This document shows, piece by piece, positions 8,894-20,000 of a stretch of DNA of 64,000 bases. Position numbers and translations under genes: made by a program. Every line of letters starts with the position of its first letter. The stretch's first letter is position 1. The stretch lies in NCBI GenBank assembly GCA_963705515.1, contig CAVPJV010000008.1, positions 930,001-994,000 on the forward strand, read 5' to 3'. The notes under the pieces are model-generated. The model did no database searches. It worked only from the letters and a program-made list of their open reading frames with translations, and had not been told where the DNA came from. Origin of the DNA: Gaiellasilicea sp963705515. Lineage in GTDB: Bacteria > Actinomycetota > Thermoleophilia > Gaiellales > Gaiellaceae.

Positions 8894-10105
8894 TCAGCGT
8901 TCGTACGCGCCCGCGTCGGGCGCACGCCCCCGCGGTCGCTTCGTGCCGGAGATGTCGCGGAGTGGGTGGCTTTTGGGATCGCCGGCGTCAATCGCGGGGC
9001 TCCCCGCGGTCAGGTGCAGGTTCGGCTCTCGGGCGCCAGGCGCAACGAACCCGGCGGCAGCCAGCGTCGGCACGGTGCGGTCGGTCGCAGAGCACTTCGG
9101 CCCGCCGATGATGACGTTGAAGCGGTACGTCTCGCCCGCTCCGCATCCGTCGTTGGGCATCACGTTGCCGACGATCTGGAAGTTCGAGCGTGGCGTGTCC
9201 TTGTCACCAAATGACATCGGCATCTTGGCCGAGTTGTAGGCGAAGCGGAAGTTCTGAAGGATCGACCAGTCACCTGCGAAACGGATCGCGTAGCTGCAGC
9301 AGTCGTAGGAGCCGCCCCAGGTCGAAGCGTCGAAGACGTTGTTCTCGATCGTGACGTTCCGCATGGGCGGCAGACCGTCTTTCCACCACGGCGTTCCGGC
9401 GAAGATCGAGAAGACGTCGCACCGCACGAACTTGCTGTCGCGGATCGTGATCCCGTTGCCGCCGGTGATGAAGATGCACTGCGTATGGTCGCCCTCCTTC
9501 GCACGCGAGAAGTCGTGAAAGCGGACGCCGTCGATCAGCAGATTCCGAGTCTCGTCGTTCGTCTTGGCGCCGAAGGAGATCCAGACGGTGTGGAACTCTC
9601 CGGCGCGCAGGGAAGGCCCGACATCTCCGCCCAGGACGGACGTGTTGCGGGAGCCCCAGACCCCGAACCAGCCGACGTCGAGGTTCCGCGCGGTGAAGCC
9701 GGTCGACTCCTCGTAGACGTCCCAGGAGACCGCAGCCATGCTGCGGACTTCGAGGTTGTCTGCGTGCACCTTGAGCTCTTCGAGCGTCACCTTTGCGCCG
9801 GCGCGCGGCCGGAAGACGACACGGCGCGAGCCAGGCTTCGTGCCGCCGATCTCCTGCTTGGGGTACGAGCCACTCGCAACCTCGACGATCTGTCCGGGCA
9901 TTGCGACCGCATACGCGCGTGCGAAGCTCCGGCAGGGATTGCCGCGCGTGCAGCGGCCGGCGTCAGTACCGCCGACGGAGACGAAGAGGCTGGGTTGGGC
10001 CGCGGGTGGGACGGCTGCTCCCGCCGGACGGGCCGCCGCGATGAGCCCCGCGACGATTCCGGCGGTGACCAGCGCGAGAATTGAGGCCCAAGCGAGATTT
10101 CTCAT
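8894..10105 (-). CDS. Secreted right-handed beta-helix protein
   Basis: 403 residues from the ATG at 10105. A signal peptide (MRNLAWASILALVTAGIVAG) leads directly into a parallel beta-helix: LFVSVGGTDAGRCTRGNPCR, then repeated strands with Asn and Cys, ending SPAIDAGDP and RAPDAGAYER. The ending is a common terminal cap of actinobacterial polysaccharide-lyase-like beta-helices. There is no FN3 or LamG module. No catalytic residue can be assigned by eye. It is the third secreted beta-helix gene in this block and lies downstream of a strong hairpin. Confidence 0.8.
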   Translation of the reverse strand: MRNLAWASILALVTAGIVAGLIAAARPAGAAVPPAAQPSLFVSVGGTDAGRCTRGNPCRSFARAYAVAMPGQIVEVASGSYPKQEIGGTKPGSRRVVFRPRAGAKVTLEELKVHADNLEVRSMAAVSWDVYEESTGFTARNLDVGWFGVWGSRNTSVLGGDVGPSLRAGEFHTVWISFGAKTNDETRNLLIDGVRFHDFSRAKEGDHTQCIFITGGNGITIRDSKFVRCDVFSIFAGTPWWKDGLPPMRNVTIENNVFDASTWGGSYDCCSYAIRFAGDWSILQNFRFAYNSAKMPMSFGDKDTPRSNFQIVGNVMPNDGCGAGETYRFNVIIGGPKCSATDRTVPTLAAAGFVAPGAREPNLHLTAGSPAIDAGDPKSHPLRDISGTKRPRGRAPDAGAYER

Positions 10106-10116
10106 GAAAGACAACC

Positions 10117-10154
10117 GGCCGGCTCCGTCCCCCGGAAGGGAGACGGAGCCGGCC
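10117..10154 (-). terminator. Hairpin between two secreted-protein genes
   Basis: A perfect 13-bp inverted repeat (arms 10117-10129 and 10142-10154, GGCCGGCTCCGTC and its complement) encloses a 12-nt loop. It starts 31 nt after the stop of the upstream gene (10185) and 12 nt before the ATG at 10105. On the minus strand it is followed by GGTTGTCTTTC, a weak T-rich tail. It could end the upstream transcript, or act as a 5' stabilising or attenuating hairpin for the downstream gene. Confidence 0.6.
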
Positions 10155-10184
10155 AGTCTAGCCCGATTCTGACGTCGGTTACCG

Positions 10185-13100
10185 TTAGCCGACCGGCTGC
10201 GCAGGCCGCGCCCCAACCCCGGCCGAACACGGGTCCGTGGGGGCGAGGAAGAAGTCGGCCTGACGGTCGACGTTCGTCCAGAGCTGCCCGGACAGAAGCC
10301 TTGGCGTACACGTCTTCGAGTTCGTGCCGCCCGACCCTGTCATAGAAACGTTGCTGTCACACGTCACCCTGACCGCCCCTGACGTGTCGGTCGTGCAGCC
10401 GGGGGAGCCAAGCCAGAGGTTGTGATGCGCGTTCGACACACCAGGTCGGTCGGGTTCGCGGCCCCAGCCGACACCTCCAACCTCAATCGTGTTGAACCGA
10501 ACCTCGTTCGTGCCCATAAGCCCCATCTCCTGCGGGCCGTCGCAGCCACCGCACGAGTTCGTCTCCTCGATCATGTTGTGCTCAACCAGCATCGAGCCGG
10601 GGTCGCCGGTGAACAGGCACTGGGTGCCGCACGACCAGATGCGGTTGCCGCGCACGACACCGTTGTTCATGTTCAGATCCAGGGCGTCAATGTGGGCGCC
10701 GCCGCAACCGTCGCCCTTGTTGTCGTGGATCGAGTTGTACTCGATGACTGTGTCGTCGACGCCGCCCGTCACGAGCAGGTCGGCGCAGAGGTTGCCGTGT
10801 CCGCCGTAGTCGGAGGGGCCGAGCTCGCTGAACCGGATCGTGTTGTGATGGCTGTTGTCATCGAAGTAGGCGTTGCGAGTGTGGACGTCTTCCACGATGA
10901 CGCCGTTGACGCCGGGGCTGTTGTTGCCGCGGCCGAGGTCGAGCGCGGATTCGTTCGCGGGGGATTCGCCCTGGATGAGGATGCGGTTCGGCTCGTTGAC
11001 GCCGACGGTTCCGCCGCCCTCAAGGATCAGGTTGTGTGTGCTGATCAGGATGCTCTCGGACACGGTGACCGTCTCGCCCGGTGCCGGCTGGATGACGACG
11101 GGAGTGGTGCCGATCGTGCGGCTGGGGATCTGCTGTGCGGGGTAGGTGCCGCCCTTCACGACGATCACGTCGCCGGGGTTCGCTTTCGCGTATGCCGCGC
11201 CCATCGACGCGCAAGCATCAGCGTTCGAGTACGCGCCCGCCGTTGCCTGTCTGGCGCAGCTTCCGCCGTTCGGGTCGACCCAGAGGTTCGCGGTACCGTT
11301 ACCCGAGGGCGGCGGCGTCGTCGGGCAGGCCGCGGTCGTGGCCGTCAGCACGGCCTTGCCCGAGCGATTCCCTGCCGCATCGACAGCGTCGACGGCGAGG
11401 TCGTAGCTCGTGCCGCACAGTACGCCCACGTACGTGTAGCTGGTGCTCGTCGGCGATCCGACGAGACCGTTCCCGCGATACGCCCCGTAGGACGCCACGC
11501 CCGTGTTGTCCACCGACCCCGTCCACGACACGGAGATCGTCGTGTCGGTGGAGCCGACGAACGTCAGGTTCGTGGGCGCCGTGGGCGCCTGCGTATCACC
11601 CGGCGCAGGCGGTGTCGGGGGTGTCGGCGGTGTCGGGGGCGCCGGGGGCGTGCCGTTCCCTGACACGGGCGTGCCCATGTCGGTCTTGATCTCGGTGCCG
11701 GTCAGCGCGCGGTTGTAGACGCGAGCATCGTCGATCCGGCCGGCGAACCACTCGCCCCAGACCGCGTTGCCTCCGATGCGGAGAGGTCCGCTCGATGCCG
11801 GGATGTTGCCGGAGACGGCGGTCGCGCCAACCTGGTCGCCGTTCACGTAGAGCCGGAGCGAGGAGCCGTCATACGTCACGGCGAGGTGGCTCCACGTGTT
11901 CAGCGGCAGACTGGAGCCCGTGGCGTTCCGCTCGCCGCCGATGTCGACCTGTCCGACGGGAAGGCTGTTTCTCTCGCTTGCATAGAGGCTGTATGCCGTT
12001 CCGTCGCTCGTCTCCTTGAAGAGCACTGTGCGCCAGTTCGGCCCTGCAGACGTGGGGCTGACCCACGCCTCGAGCGTCATCCCGGTCGACAGGTCGAGCG
12101 TGGCGGAGTCGGCGATCGAGACGGAGTCGTTCGCACCGTCGAAGCTGAGTCCGCCGCCGTTCTTGCCGGAGCTCCACGTGGCGTTCTCGATCGAGCCGGT
12201 ATTGCCCTTCCCAGAGACGTCCGCGAGGGTCGACGCCCGACCCGGCGTCGAACGAGTAGGCGGCAACGGGAGCACCGGCCGCCGTCGGGCAGTCGGCGCT
12301 GGCTGCGGCTACCGAGGGCCTCGACGACTTGTTTCCGGCGGCGTCGTAGGCCTCGACCGCGAAGGCGTACGTCGTCCCGCACGCGAGGCCGGAGAACGTC
12401 GCGCTGGTCGACTGGGTCGTGCCGGCGCTGGCCGCGTCGCGGTAGAGCCGGTAGCCGGCGACGCCCGTGTTGTCGGTCGATGCCGTCCAGGAAACCGTGA
12501 CCGAGCTCGTGGTGCGGCCCGTCACTGCGAGGTTCCCCGGCGTGGTCGGCGCCTGTGTGTCAGTCGGAGGAGGAGGGGGCGCTGTGGCGCCGACCGGGGT
12601 CTTCATGTCGGCGTCGAGCTCGCTCGTGCTGAGCGCGCGGTCGTAGATCCGCAGGTCGTCGATCTGGCCGGCGAACCACTCGCCCCAGATCGCATTGCCG
12701 CCGATCCGCAGCGGCGAGCCGGTCGCCGGAATACTGCCGGTGACGTTGATCGAGCCGACCTGCGCAGCGTTCGCGTAGAGGCGCAGCTTGCTGCCGTCGA
12801 ACGTGACGGCGAGGTGTGTCCACGTGTTGAGCGGGAGCGTCGAGGCGAGGACGCTTCGCTCGCCGCCGATGTTCACCTGGCCGATCGGCCGGTTGTTCCG
12901 CTCGTTCGTGTAGAGGCTGTAGACCGTGCCCGTGGAGCTCTCCTTGAAGACGACCGTGCGCCAGCTTCCGTCGCCACGAGTCGGCCGCACCCACGCTTCG
13001 AGGGTCATGCCCGTCTTGAGATCGAGCGTGGCCGCGTCGGCGACCGTGACCCAGTCGTTGACGCCGTCGAAGTTGAGCGCTTGGCCGTTCTTTCCGGTTG

Positions 13101-13308
13101 TCCACGTAGCGCCGGAGATGGCGCCCGCGTTGCCGTTACCGGAGAGATCAGCGAGCGTCGAGCCGGAACCGGCGTCGAACGAGTACGCGGCAACCGGTGT
13201 CGGCGCGGCGGCTCCGGTGGCGACGGAGCCGGTGATCGCGGTCGCGAAGAGGACGATCGGAACGAGCAGTGTGGCGGCGTCGAAGCGCAAGAGCTTTTTC
13301 AGTCGCAT
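10185..13308 (-). pseudogene. Secreted LamG-FN3-LamG-FN3-beta-helix protein, one frameshift
   Basis: Reading begins at the ATG at 13308 (MRLKKLLRFD, signal peptide through VATGAAA). The order is LamG (VAAYSFDAGSGSTLADLSG), FN3 (GLACGTTYAFAVEAYDAAG), second LamG, FN3, then a C-terminal beta-helix ending near 10185. At about 12234 the frame changes: the second LamG starts VAAYSFDAGSG in one frame and continues STLADVSGKG in the next. Removing one base in the CGTCG at this point (minus strand) restores about 1040 codons. Upstream and downstream parts are otherwise intact and paralogous to the neighbours, so this is either a recent mutation or a sequence error. Confidence 0.8.
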
Positions 13309-13605
13309 CAGAGAAGTCCCTTTGGTCGGCCGGCCCTTTGGGGGTTGAAAGACCGGAACGTATGGCGTTGAACTCGGCTTGGGGGAAGGCGGCACTCTAG
13401 CGACGTTCCCTTCCACGTCAAACGAGAAGGAAACATGTGAAGCGGCACAAGCTACGGATGGGGGCGGACGGCTTGGGCCTCGGAACTGCGAAACTGATCG
13501 TCGATTGGCTTGAGCTGCCGCATCCCTCGAACGGGGGAGCGGCCTCGGATTTACGGGTCGTCTTGGCTGCCGAGGCCGGCGGGCCGCGCCGCCGGTCCGG
13601 GCATG
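13309..13605. other. Intergenic region upstream of the LamG/beta-helix gene
   Basis: No credible gene. It must contain the promoter of the gene starting at 13308 and the 3' end of the flippase transcript. A 7-bp perfect GC hairpin (CCGGCGG / CCGCCGG, 13576-13595) lies 11 nt after the flippase stop but has no T-tract, so its role as a terminator is doubtful. Confidence 0.4.
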
Positions 13606-15123
13606 CTACTCGCCGTCGGGAGCCGTCGCGCCGAGTACCGTGCGCGGCCGCTTGTCGCCGCGGCGCGGCCGGAACCGGCGGAGTTCTTCCACGACCTCGG
13701 GGCAGCGCCAGGCGCAGGCGGGGAGGTACGTGACGATGCCGACGGCGATCTCCGTCACGAGTCGCGCTCCGGCGGGCACGCCCTGCGCGATCAGGAGCTC
13801 GCGCGTCGCGATCACGGCGACGCCCATGATCGCCGCCGCCTGCGCAACGCCGTTGAAGGCGGCGACAAACCGCCACATCGAGATCCGAAGGGCGCGGCAC
13901 GCGAGGTATGTGCGGACCGGCTCGATCAGGATGATGACGACGGCGTAGCAGGCCGCGACGCCGAGGACGCCGAATTGCACGCCGACGGCGAAGGCCACCA
14001 CCGTCCCGGCGAACCAGAGCATTGTGAAGCGCAGCAACGTGCCCGCCCGACCGAGCGCGAGCAGGATCTCGCCGTTGAGTGTCTGCAGCGACTGGATGAG
14101 GCCGGCCCAGGCGAGAATCTGGATCACCTGAGCGGTTTCCTCCCAGCGGTCGCCGAGTACCACACTGACGAAGTCGTCGGCGACGATCACGAGCCCGACA
14201 AGTGCCGGGAACGAGAGTGCGCCGACGAGCCGTGAGACGCGAATCCAGACGGCGGCCATTCGCTCGCGGTCGTCCTGCATGCTCGAGAACGCGGGAAAGA
14301 ACACTTGCTGGAGCGGTGCCGCGATGCGCGAAAACGGGACCAGGATCACGTTCGACGCGATCGCATACGCGCCCAGCGCTGCGGCGCCGAGAACGCGGCC
14401 GATCAGGAGGCCGCCAAGGTTGCGGCCTGCCTGATAGAGGAGGTTCTCGGCGAAGACATTGCCTGCGAACCCCGAGAGGTTCCGCAAGCTGGCCCAGGAG
14501 AAGGAGAACGACGGATACCACGATGTGCGGTACCAGAGCAGCGCGCTGAAGAGCGCTGCGTCGGTGACGTACTGCGCGACGATTGCCCACGGGCCCCCGC
14601 CGGCGACGGCCACGGAGATCCCGACAGCTGCACCCGCGAGCGTCGCGACGATCTGGCGCGACTCGAGGCTGCGGAAGCGCATGTCGCGCACGAGCAGTGC
14701 GCCCTGCGTCGTCCCGAGACCGGTGGCGCAGAAACTGAGCGCAAGCACGGCGAAGAGCGGCTGGACCTCTGGCTCGCCGTAAAAGCTCGCGAGCGCGCCG
14801 GAGAGCGCGACGCCGGCGGCCGCGAGCAGCACTCCGATCGCCGCGCTCGTCCAGAAGACCGTTGATCGATCGCGGTCGGTCAGGACGCGTCGTTGGATCA
14901 ACGCGGTGCCGAGCGCATTGTCCGTGAACACGACGACGAATCCCGAGAAGACAAGTGTCATCGCCGCGAGCCCCCAGTCGTGCGGGGTCAGCATTCGGGC
15001 AAGAATGAGCGCGACGACCAGCCGCGACCCCTGCAGGATCAACTGCGACGCGACCTTCCACGCGACGCCGCTGACGACCCGGCTGCGCAGCGCGTCCGGC
15101 CGGCTGTCGGGCGCTTCGCTCAT
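13606..15123 (-). CDS. Polysaccharide flippase (Wzx / MOP superfamily)
   Basis: 505 residues from the ATG at 15123 (MSEAPDSRPD), overlapping the stop of the PssE-like gene. Around 12-14 hydrophobic segments run the length of the protein, starting GVAWKVASQLILQGSRLVVA with ARMLTPHDWGLAAM, the typical N-terminal signature of Wzx/MviN-like lipid-linked oligosaccharide flippases (cf. RfbX/WzxC). Expected function: translocation of undecaprenyl-linked repeat units across the membrane. A Lys/Arg-rich cytoplasmic tail (RPRRGDKRPR) ends the protein. A second flippase is encoded at 32693. Confidence 0.88.
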   Translation of the reverse strand: MSEAPDSRPDALRSRVVSGVAWKVASQLILQGSRLVVALILARMLTPHDWGLAAMTLVFSGFVVVFTDNALGTALIQRRVLTDRDRSTVFWTSAAIGVLLAAAGVALSGALASFYGEPEVQPLFAVLALSFCATGLGTTQGALLVRDMRFRSLESRQIVATLAGAAVGISVAVAGGGPWAIVAQYVTDAALFSALLWYRTSWYPSFSFSWASLRNLSGFAGNVFAENLLYQAGRNLGGLLIGRVLGAAALGAYAIASNVILVPFSRIAAPLQQVFFPAFSSMQDDRERMAAVWIRVSRLVGALSFPALVGLVIVADDFVSVVLGDRWEETAQVIQILAWAGLIQSLQTLNGEILLALGRAGTLLRFTMLWFAGTVVAFAVGVQFGVLGVAACYAVVIILIEPVRTYLACRALRISMWRFVAAFNGVAQAAAIMGVAVIATRELLIAQGVPAGARLVTEIAVGIVTYLPACAWRCPEVVEELRRFRPRRGDKRPRTVLGATAPDGE

Positions 15124-15617
15124 GCCTCGCCGTCTGCGGCTGACGTGCGCATCACCCGAGTCTCGATGAACCCCCGGATGTCCGCGGCGAGCGGCCCCGC
15201 GCCACCGCCGAGCGCCGGCAGCGTCGGGTCGCACTCATCGAGTGCCTGCCCGAGCCCAGCGGGGGAAGGCACGAACGTGACCAGTCCCGCGTCGGCGAAG
15301 CGCTGCCCGAACTGAACTTGGTGGTCGTCGACCGCCTCGCCGTAGCGTTTGAGCCGCGGCACGACGATCGGCCGCTTCCCGTTTGACAACGCGACGATCG
15401 TCGAGCCCACGCCGGCGTGGGTGACGACAAGTCGCGCGCCGCGGACATGCTCGACCAGGTCGTCGAACGGGAGGAAGTCCACGGTCTCCGAGCCCGGGAC
15501 GGACACCGCCGACGCGCCTCGTTGAACGACCAACGTCTCGGTGGTCTCGAGCATTGCCACCGCCTCGACCAGGCGGTCGAACGGAGCCTCGTTTGTTCCG
15601 ACCGTCACGAAGATCAT
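15120..15617 (-). CDS. Alg13/PssE-like glycosyltransferase catalytic subunit
   Basis: 165 residues from the ATG at 15617 (MIFVTVGTNEAPFDRLVEAV). This is the C-terminal half of a GT28/GT-B enzyme: VVTHAGVGSTIVALSNGKRP is the UDP-sugar-binding loop of Alg13/EpsF/PssE proteins. Such proteins work as a soluble subunit with an Alg14/PssD membrane partner to add the second sugar to a polyprenol-PP-sugar. The partner gene is directly upstream with a 4-nt overlap, which supports a two-subunit enzyme. Confidence 0.85.
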   Translation of the reverse strand: MIFVTVGTNEAPFDRLVEAVAMLETTETLVVQRGASAVSVPGSETVDFLPFDDLVEHVRGARLVVTHAGVGSTIVALSNGKRPIVVPRLKRYGEAVDDHQVQFGQRFADAGLVTFVPSPAGLGQALDECDPTLPALGGGAGPLAADIRGFIETRVMRTSAADGEA

Positions 15618-16102
15618 GAGGCCGACGTGAAGACGCTGCCGACGAATCGCATCCCCGGATCGACCTCGGCGAGCTCCGGCCACTGCGCGTACCGCCGCTC
15701 CGCGACAGGCGCGATCAGCCTGCAGCTCAGTGAGCGCTCGCTGATCCTCGTCAGGCTCTCGACATAGACGACGCGAGCGCCGTGCAGCCGCGCCATCCAG
15801 GCAAACGGCACTGCGACGCCGGCTCCGGTCGTGATCAGAACTCTCGGCCGGATGCGCCGAACCACGCGGGCGGCCAGCCAGAGATTGCGGATGAGATTCC
15901 GGATGCTCCGGTTGGTGGGGCCGTACGCGAACACGACGTCTTCGTCGGCCAGCAGCGAGCGCGCGTCGCTCTTGTCGAACGTCACCCAGGTGCGTGAGTA
16001 GCCCTGCCAGGCGGCGCCGAGCGCGACGAGCTGGAGCAAGTGCCCGCCGGACGAGCACACCAGCAGCACATCGGACCGCGCCGGGTTCGGCTCGTCGCTC
16101 AC
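15614..16102 (-). CDS. Alg14/PssD-like glycosyltransferase membrane subunit
   Basis: 162 residues. VLLVCSSGGHLLQLVALGAA is the Alg14/PssD N-terminal signature, and ITTGAGVAVPFAWMARL is the conserved mid-protein motif. The family anchors the catalytic PssE/Alg13 partner to the membrane and contributes the acceptor site. Usual bacterial length is 150-170. It overlaps both neighbours by 4 nt (upstream GT2 and downstream PssE-like gene), so translation is probably coupled. Confidence 0.86.
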   Translation of the reverse strand: MSDEPNPARSDVLLVCSSGGHLLQLVALGAAWQGYSRTWVTFDKSDARSLLADEDVVFAYGPTNRSIRNLIRNLWLAARVVRRIRPRVLITTGAGVAVPFAWMARLHGARVVYVESLTRISERSLSCRLIAPVAERRYAQWPELAEVDPGMRFVGSVFTSAS

Positions 16103-16935
16103 GACGGTGCGACGAACCAGCGGAAGCGTCTGTTTAGGCGTCCCAGCAGCGGAACCTTCAGCAGGATCCGCTTGATCTTGTCCCGCCGTGCGCGCGCTGC
16201 GTTCCGCCGCCGCCAGTATTCGGTCTTCTCCTTGATCGGAGTGGAGTAGTACGGGCCGCCGGTGTGGTGCACGCGGAGGCTCGCGAGCACCGCAGCCTGG
16301 AGCCCGAGCGCCTCGATGTCCTGGATGTAGGCCTCGTCCTCGAGCCAGAAGACGCGGTCCTCGTGCTCCTGGAAGCCGCCGACACGCTCGTACAACGCCC
16401 GCGAGGTCATGGCGCAGCCTCCACCTGTCGGGCCACGCAGGAGCTTCACGCCGTTGACGTCGTCCGGCGTATACAGATGCGGGCGCACGTGGTGACGGAC
16501 GTTCGACGCCTCGTCGTGGGGATCGTCTTCGAGATCAGCTGCGAGAAACCCCACCTCTGGCAGCGCCAGGAACGCATCTCTCAGCGCGCGGTCCCAGTTC
16601 GAAGGCGCGTCCACGACGTCGTCGTCGAGCTCGACCATGAGCGGTGACCTGGTCTGCCTGAATGCGTGTGCGTAGCCGTTCTGCCCGACGTTCCTCTCGC
16701 TCGTGAGCACGCGCACGCGAGCGTCGTCGAGTGACTCGAGGTACTCAGGCGTCCCATCCGTCGAGGCGTTGTCCCAGATCACGATCTCGCGCGTGGCGGA
16801 CGACGTCCGCATGAGCACGTTCTCCACGCATTTGCGCAGGAGATGAACCCGATTGTGCGTCAAGACCACGATCGCAATCGCATCCTCGTCGCCCCCGGGC
16901 GGCCCGACGGGAGGCGTGGGTTCCACGTGCCTCAT
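16099..16935 (-). CDS. Glycosyltransferase family 2
   Basis: 278 residues from the ATG at 16935. An in-frame GTG at 16983 adds 16 residues and cannot be excluded. Motifs: IAIVVLTHNRVHLLRKCVEN, IWDNASTDGTPEYL, MVELDDDVVD (DxD site), GGCAMTSRALYERVGG, WLEDEAYIQDI. This is a soluble GT-A transferase with a basic C-terminus. It heads the reverse operon 16935-13606 (GT2, PssD, PssE, flippase), all joined by 4-nt overlaps. Confidence 0.86.
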   Translation of the reverse strand: MRHVEPTPPVGPPGGDEDAIAIVVLTHNRVHLLRKCVENVLMRTSSATREIVIWDNASTDGTPEYLESLDDARVRVLTSERNVGQNGYAHAFRQTRSPLMVELDDDVVDAPSNWDRALRDAFLALPEVGFLAADLEDDPHDEASNVRHHVRPHLYTPDDVNGVKLLRGPTGGGCAMTSRALYERVGGFQEHEDRVFWLEDEAYIQDIEALGLQAAVLASLRVHHTGGPYYSTPIKEKTEYWRRRNAARARRDKIKRILLKVPLLGRLNRRFRWFVAPS

Positions 16936-17041
16936 TCGCAAATCGTAGTTCGATCCGCGGCGAGGATAACGGGACGTTGGCACAGCATTTCTCGCCCGTC
17001 CCTAGCCGACCGTGTAGCCGACCACGAGGGCTTCCACATGC

Positions 17042-20000
17042 CTACGAATACGTCGCTGCGTAGACGCCCGAGACGGCGTCGAAGAACGCGTAGTCGATGC
17101 CCTTGATCCGCTGCACCGAGTAGGCGACGGGGGCGCCTGACTGGCTGAGTGCAGTCAGCGCCCGGCCGGTGGCATTGATCGGCAGCATCGCTCGTAGACC
17201 GTTCGCGCCGGACCCGACCGAGATCCGGAACTGGAGCACGCTTCCGTTCCAGCTGAAGTCGCGGAACGCGGACTTGTCGCGAGCGTCCACCCATGTCAGC
17301 GCCTGCTTCGCCGAGATCACCGGCACGCTGCGCGCCTGGGCGGACGCGATGATCGCGTCCGAGTTCGGATCCGCCGCGATGTCGGTGTGGTTGAGCGAGA
17401 CGAACATCCCGTAGTAGCCCTCGGGCCCGACTGCGCGGTCGAGCAGGAAGTTGACGGACGCCGGCTGGGCCATGTTCGACTCGTCGGTCATGTGCGTGTG
17501 CGCCTGGTAGACGTCGATCACGGAGCCGTCCAGGTCGGCGAAGCGCATGATCGTGCCCGAGCCGGTCATGTAGCCCGGCTTGTTCCCGATCCACGTCGAG
17601 GGGTAGTGGTAGTAGTTCATGTCGAGCCGAATCCCGTGCGCCAGCTCGACCTTCGGCTCCGTTGCCCAGTCGATCCACTCGACACAGTGCATGCGGCTCG
17701 TGACCGGGGACGGGACCGACGTGTACTTGGCCGCGAACGCGCTCAGCTGCGGCGTGTAGTAGAGCGAGTCGAGCTCTCCCGTCGGCCACGGCTTGCACGA
17801 GTTGTCGATGCTCGGATGGAGCGCGACCTCGAATCCCTGGCCGACATACGACGACGCTTGCGCATTCGTCAGCGGGCTGTTGGCGTAGACGTATGAGGTC
17901 GAGCGCACGCAGTCCCAGTTTGCGACCGAGCAGCCAGGGGGACTATCCGCGATGTAGGTGTTGAAGCGGCCTGCTGTGCCGCCTGTGGCATGGTCGTCGC
18001 CGGTCATCACGAGTGCCGCCTTCTCGTCGCGCGGGAGGTACCAGAAGCGCGGCAGAGGCGTGCGGTCGCGATTCATCAAGACGATCAGATTCGCCAGCAG
18101 GCGCTGCTGCTCGTCTCCCTGGGGAATTCCGATCTTGTTGGTGTCCACCCAGTCGGGCTTCGAGTCGCCCGCGGCCGCCCCGTAGAACATGTCGTTCGGG
18201 CGCAAGTCACCGACGCCGTCGCGATCCTGCCCCGCCCACGCGGGGTTCCCCTGGCGCGTGTACACGATCGATCGGTTGAGGTCGTACGCGAACGCGGCCG
18301 CCTGGCCGCCGTTCGAACCGACGGAACGGAGCGAGACCGCAGGGCTGGTGGTAGCGGTCGACGCGTTCGTGTAGAGCGTCGCGATCGACGTCGCCCCGTT
18401 CAGCGTGTAGCGGTCTGCGGTGCCGTGGAACTGGATCGTCTGGCCGACGATCCCCGCGCCGGCTTCGGTAGCGGTGTTGACGGCCAGGTACGTGTTCGTC
18501 AGCGTCGTCCCGGCGTCGGTCAGCCCGAGCAGCCCGGCGAGCTGCTTGTCGGGTCGGAGCGCGATCAGGTTCCCGCCGCCGGTGACCCAGTTGGTCAGCG
18601 TGGTCACCTGGATCGGCGTCAGCGCCATGTCGCCGAGGACGACGACGTCGTAGTAGCCGAGGACCGTGGGCGACACCAGCGAGATGTCGAGCGTCGAGAA
18701 GTCGTTCAGGCCTTCGGCGCGCAGGATCTCCGTCGCATACATCGTGAACTTGTTCGTCGTCGAGCCGATCACGAGGATCGGTGGCGGGATCGATTCCGTG
18801 GAGAAGCTCCAGACGCGGTCGGTGGCGAGAGGGTTGCCGGAGCCGTCCTTGACGCCGGCTGGGCCGCCCTTGACCGTCGCGGTGTAGGTGTTTCCGTAGG
18901 TGAGCGCTGCCGTCGGCACGAGCGTCGCCGTCGACGTGGCATCGTCGTACGTCACGGTCGCGGGGACGAGCGCATTGGCCGCGTCGCGGAGCTCGAAGGC
19001 GCTCACCGACGCGGGATCCATCAGCTCGTTGAAGCGGGCGGTCGGCTGGACGCCGATCGGCACGTCGACCGCGCCTGCTGCAGGTGTGGTGGTGGTGACC
19101 GTCGGCGGTGTGAAGTCCGGCGTGACGGGCCGGTTCATGTCCGACTGGATCTCCGCCTGCGTCAGCGCGCGGTTGTAAACCCGCACCTCGTCGATCTTCC
19201 CGGAGTAGAACTCGCCGTCGATGTTGTTGCCACCCAGGCGGAGCACTCCGGTGGTGACGGCGATGTTGCCGGACGTCGCCGTCGTTGCCACCTGGGTCCC
19301 GTTGACGAAGAGCCGGTAGGTGGAGCCGTCGTAGCTTGCCGCGAGGTGCGTCCAGACACCAGTCGTGATCGCGGACGGGCCGTTCACCGACCTGGCTGTA
19401 CCGCCGAGCACTGCCTCGCTGCGGGGCACGTTCGTGTTGTTCGACGAGTACAGCGAGTAACCGACGTTGTTCGCCTGCTCCTTGAAGAGGATCGTGCGCC
19501 AGCCCAGATTCGTCGACGGCAGCACCCACGCCTCGAGCGTCATCGCCGACGTCAGGTCGAGCGAAGAGGAGTCGGCGATCGTGACCCAGTCGTTGACGCC
19601 GTCGAAGTTCGCTGCGTTGCCGAACCTGCCGCCGGTCCACGTTGCGCCGGAAAGCGTGCCGGTATTGCCGCGGCCGGAACCGTCGGCCGTGCTCGTCCCG
19701 GACCCCTCGTCGAACCCGTAGCCTGCGACGAGGCCGGCCGGGGGCGGGTTCGTCACCGTGGCGCTCGCCTCGTTCGACACCGGGCCGACGTTCCCGGCGC
19801 CGTCCTCGGCGGTGACGCGGTAGTAATAGATCCCGACCGCGAGGTTTGTATTCGTGAAGCTCGTCCCTGTCGGCTGCGCGACGCGGTTGGCGGCTGAGGG
19901 CGTGAAGCCCGCCGTGCTGCCGCGGTGGACGTTGTAGCGCGCGACCCCGACGTTGTCGGTTGCCGCCGCCCAGCTCAGCGCGACCTGCTGGGTGCCGCCG

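Noticed and set aside
13418..15061. 547-residue frame overlapping the flippase
   Set aside because: Arg-rich shadow of the Wzx frame; no membrane segments, and the flippase frame explains the DNA.
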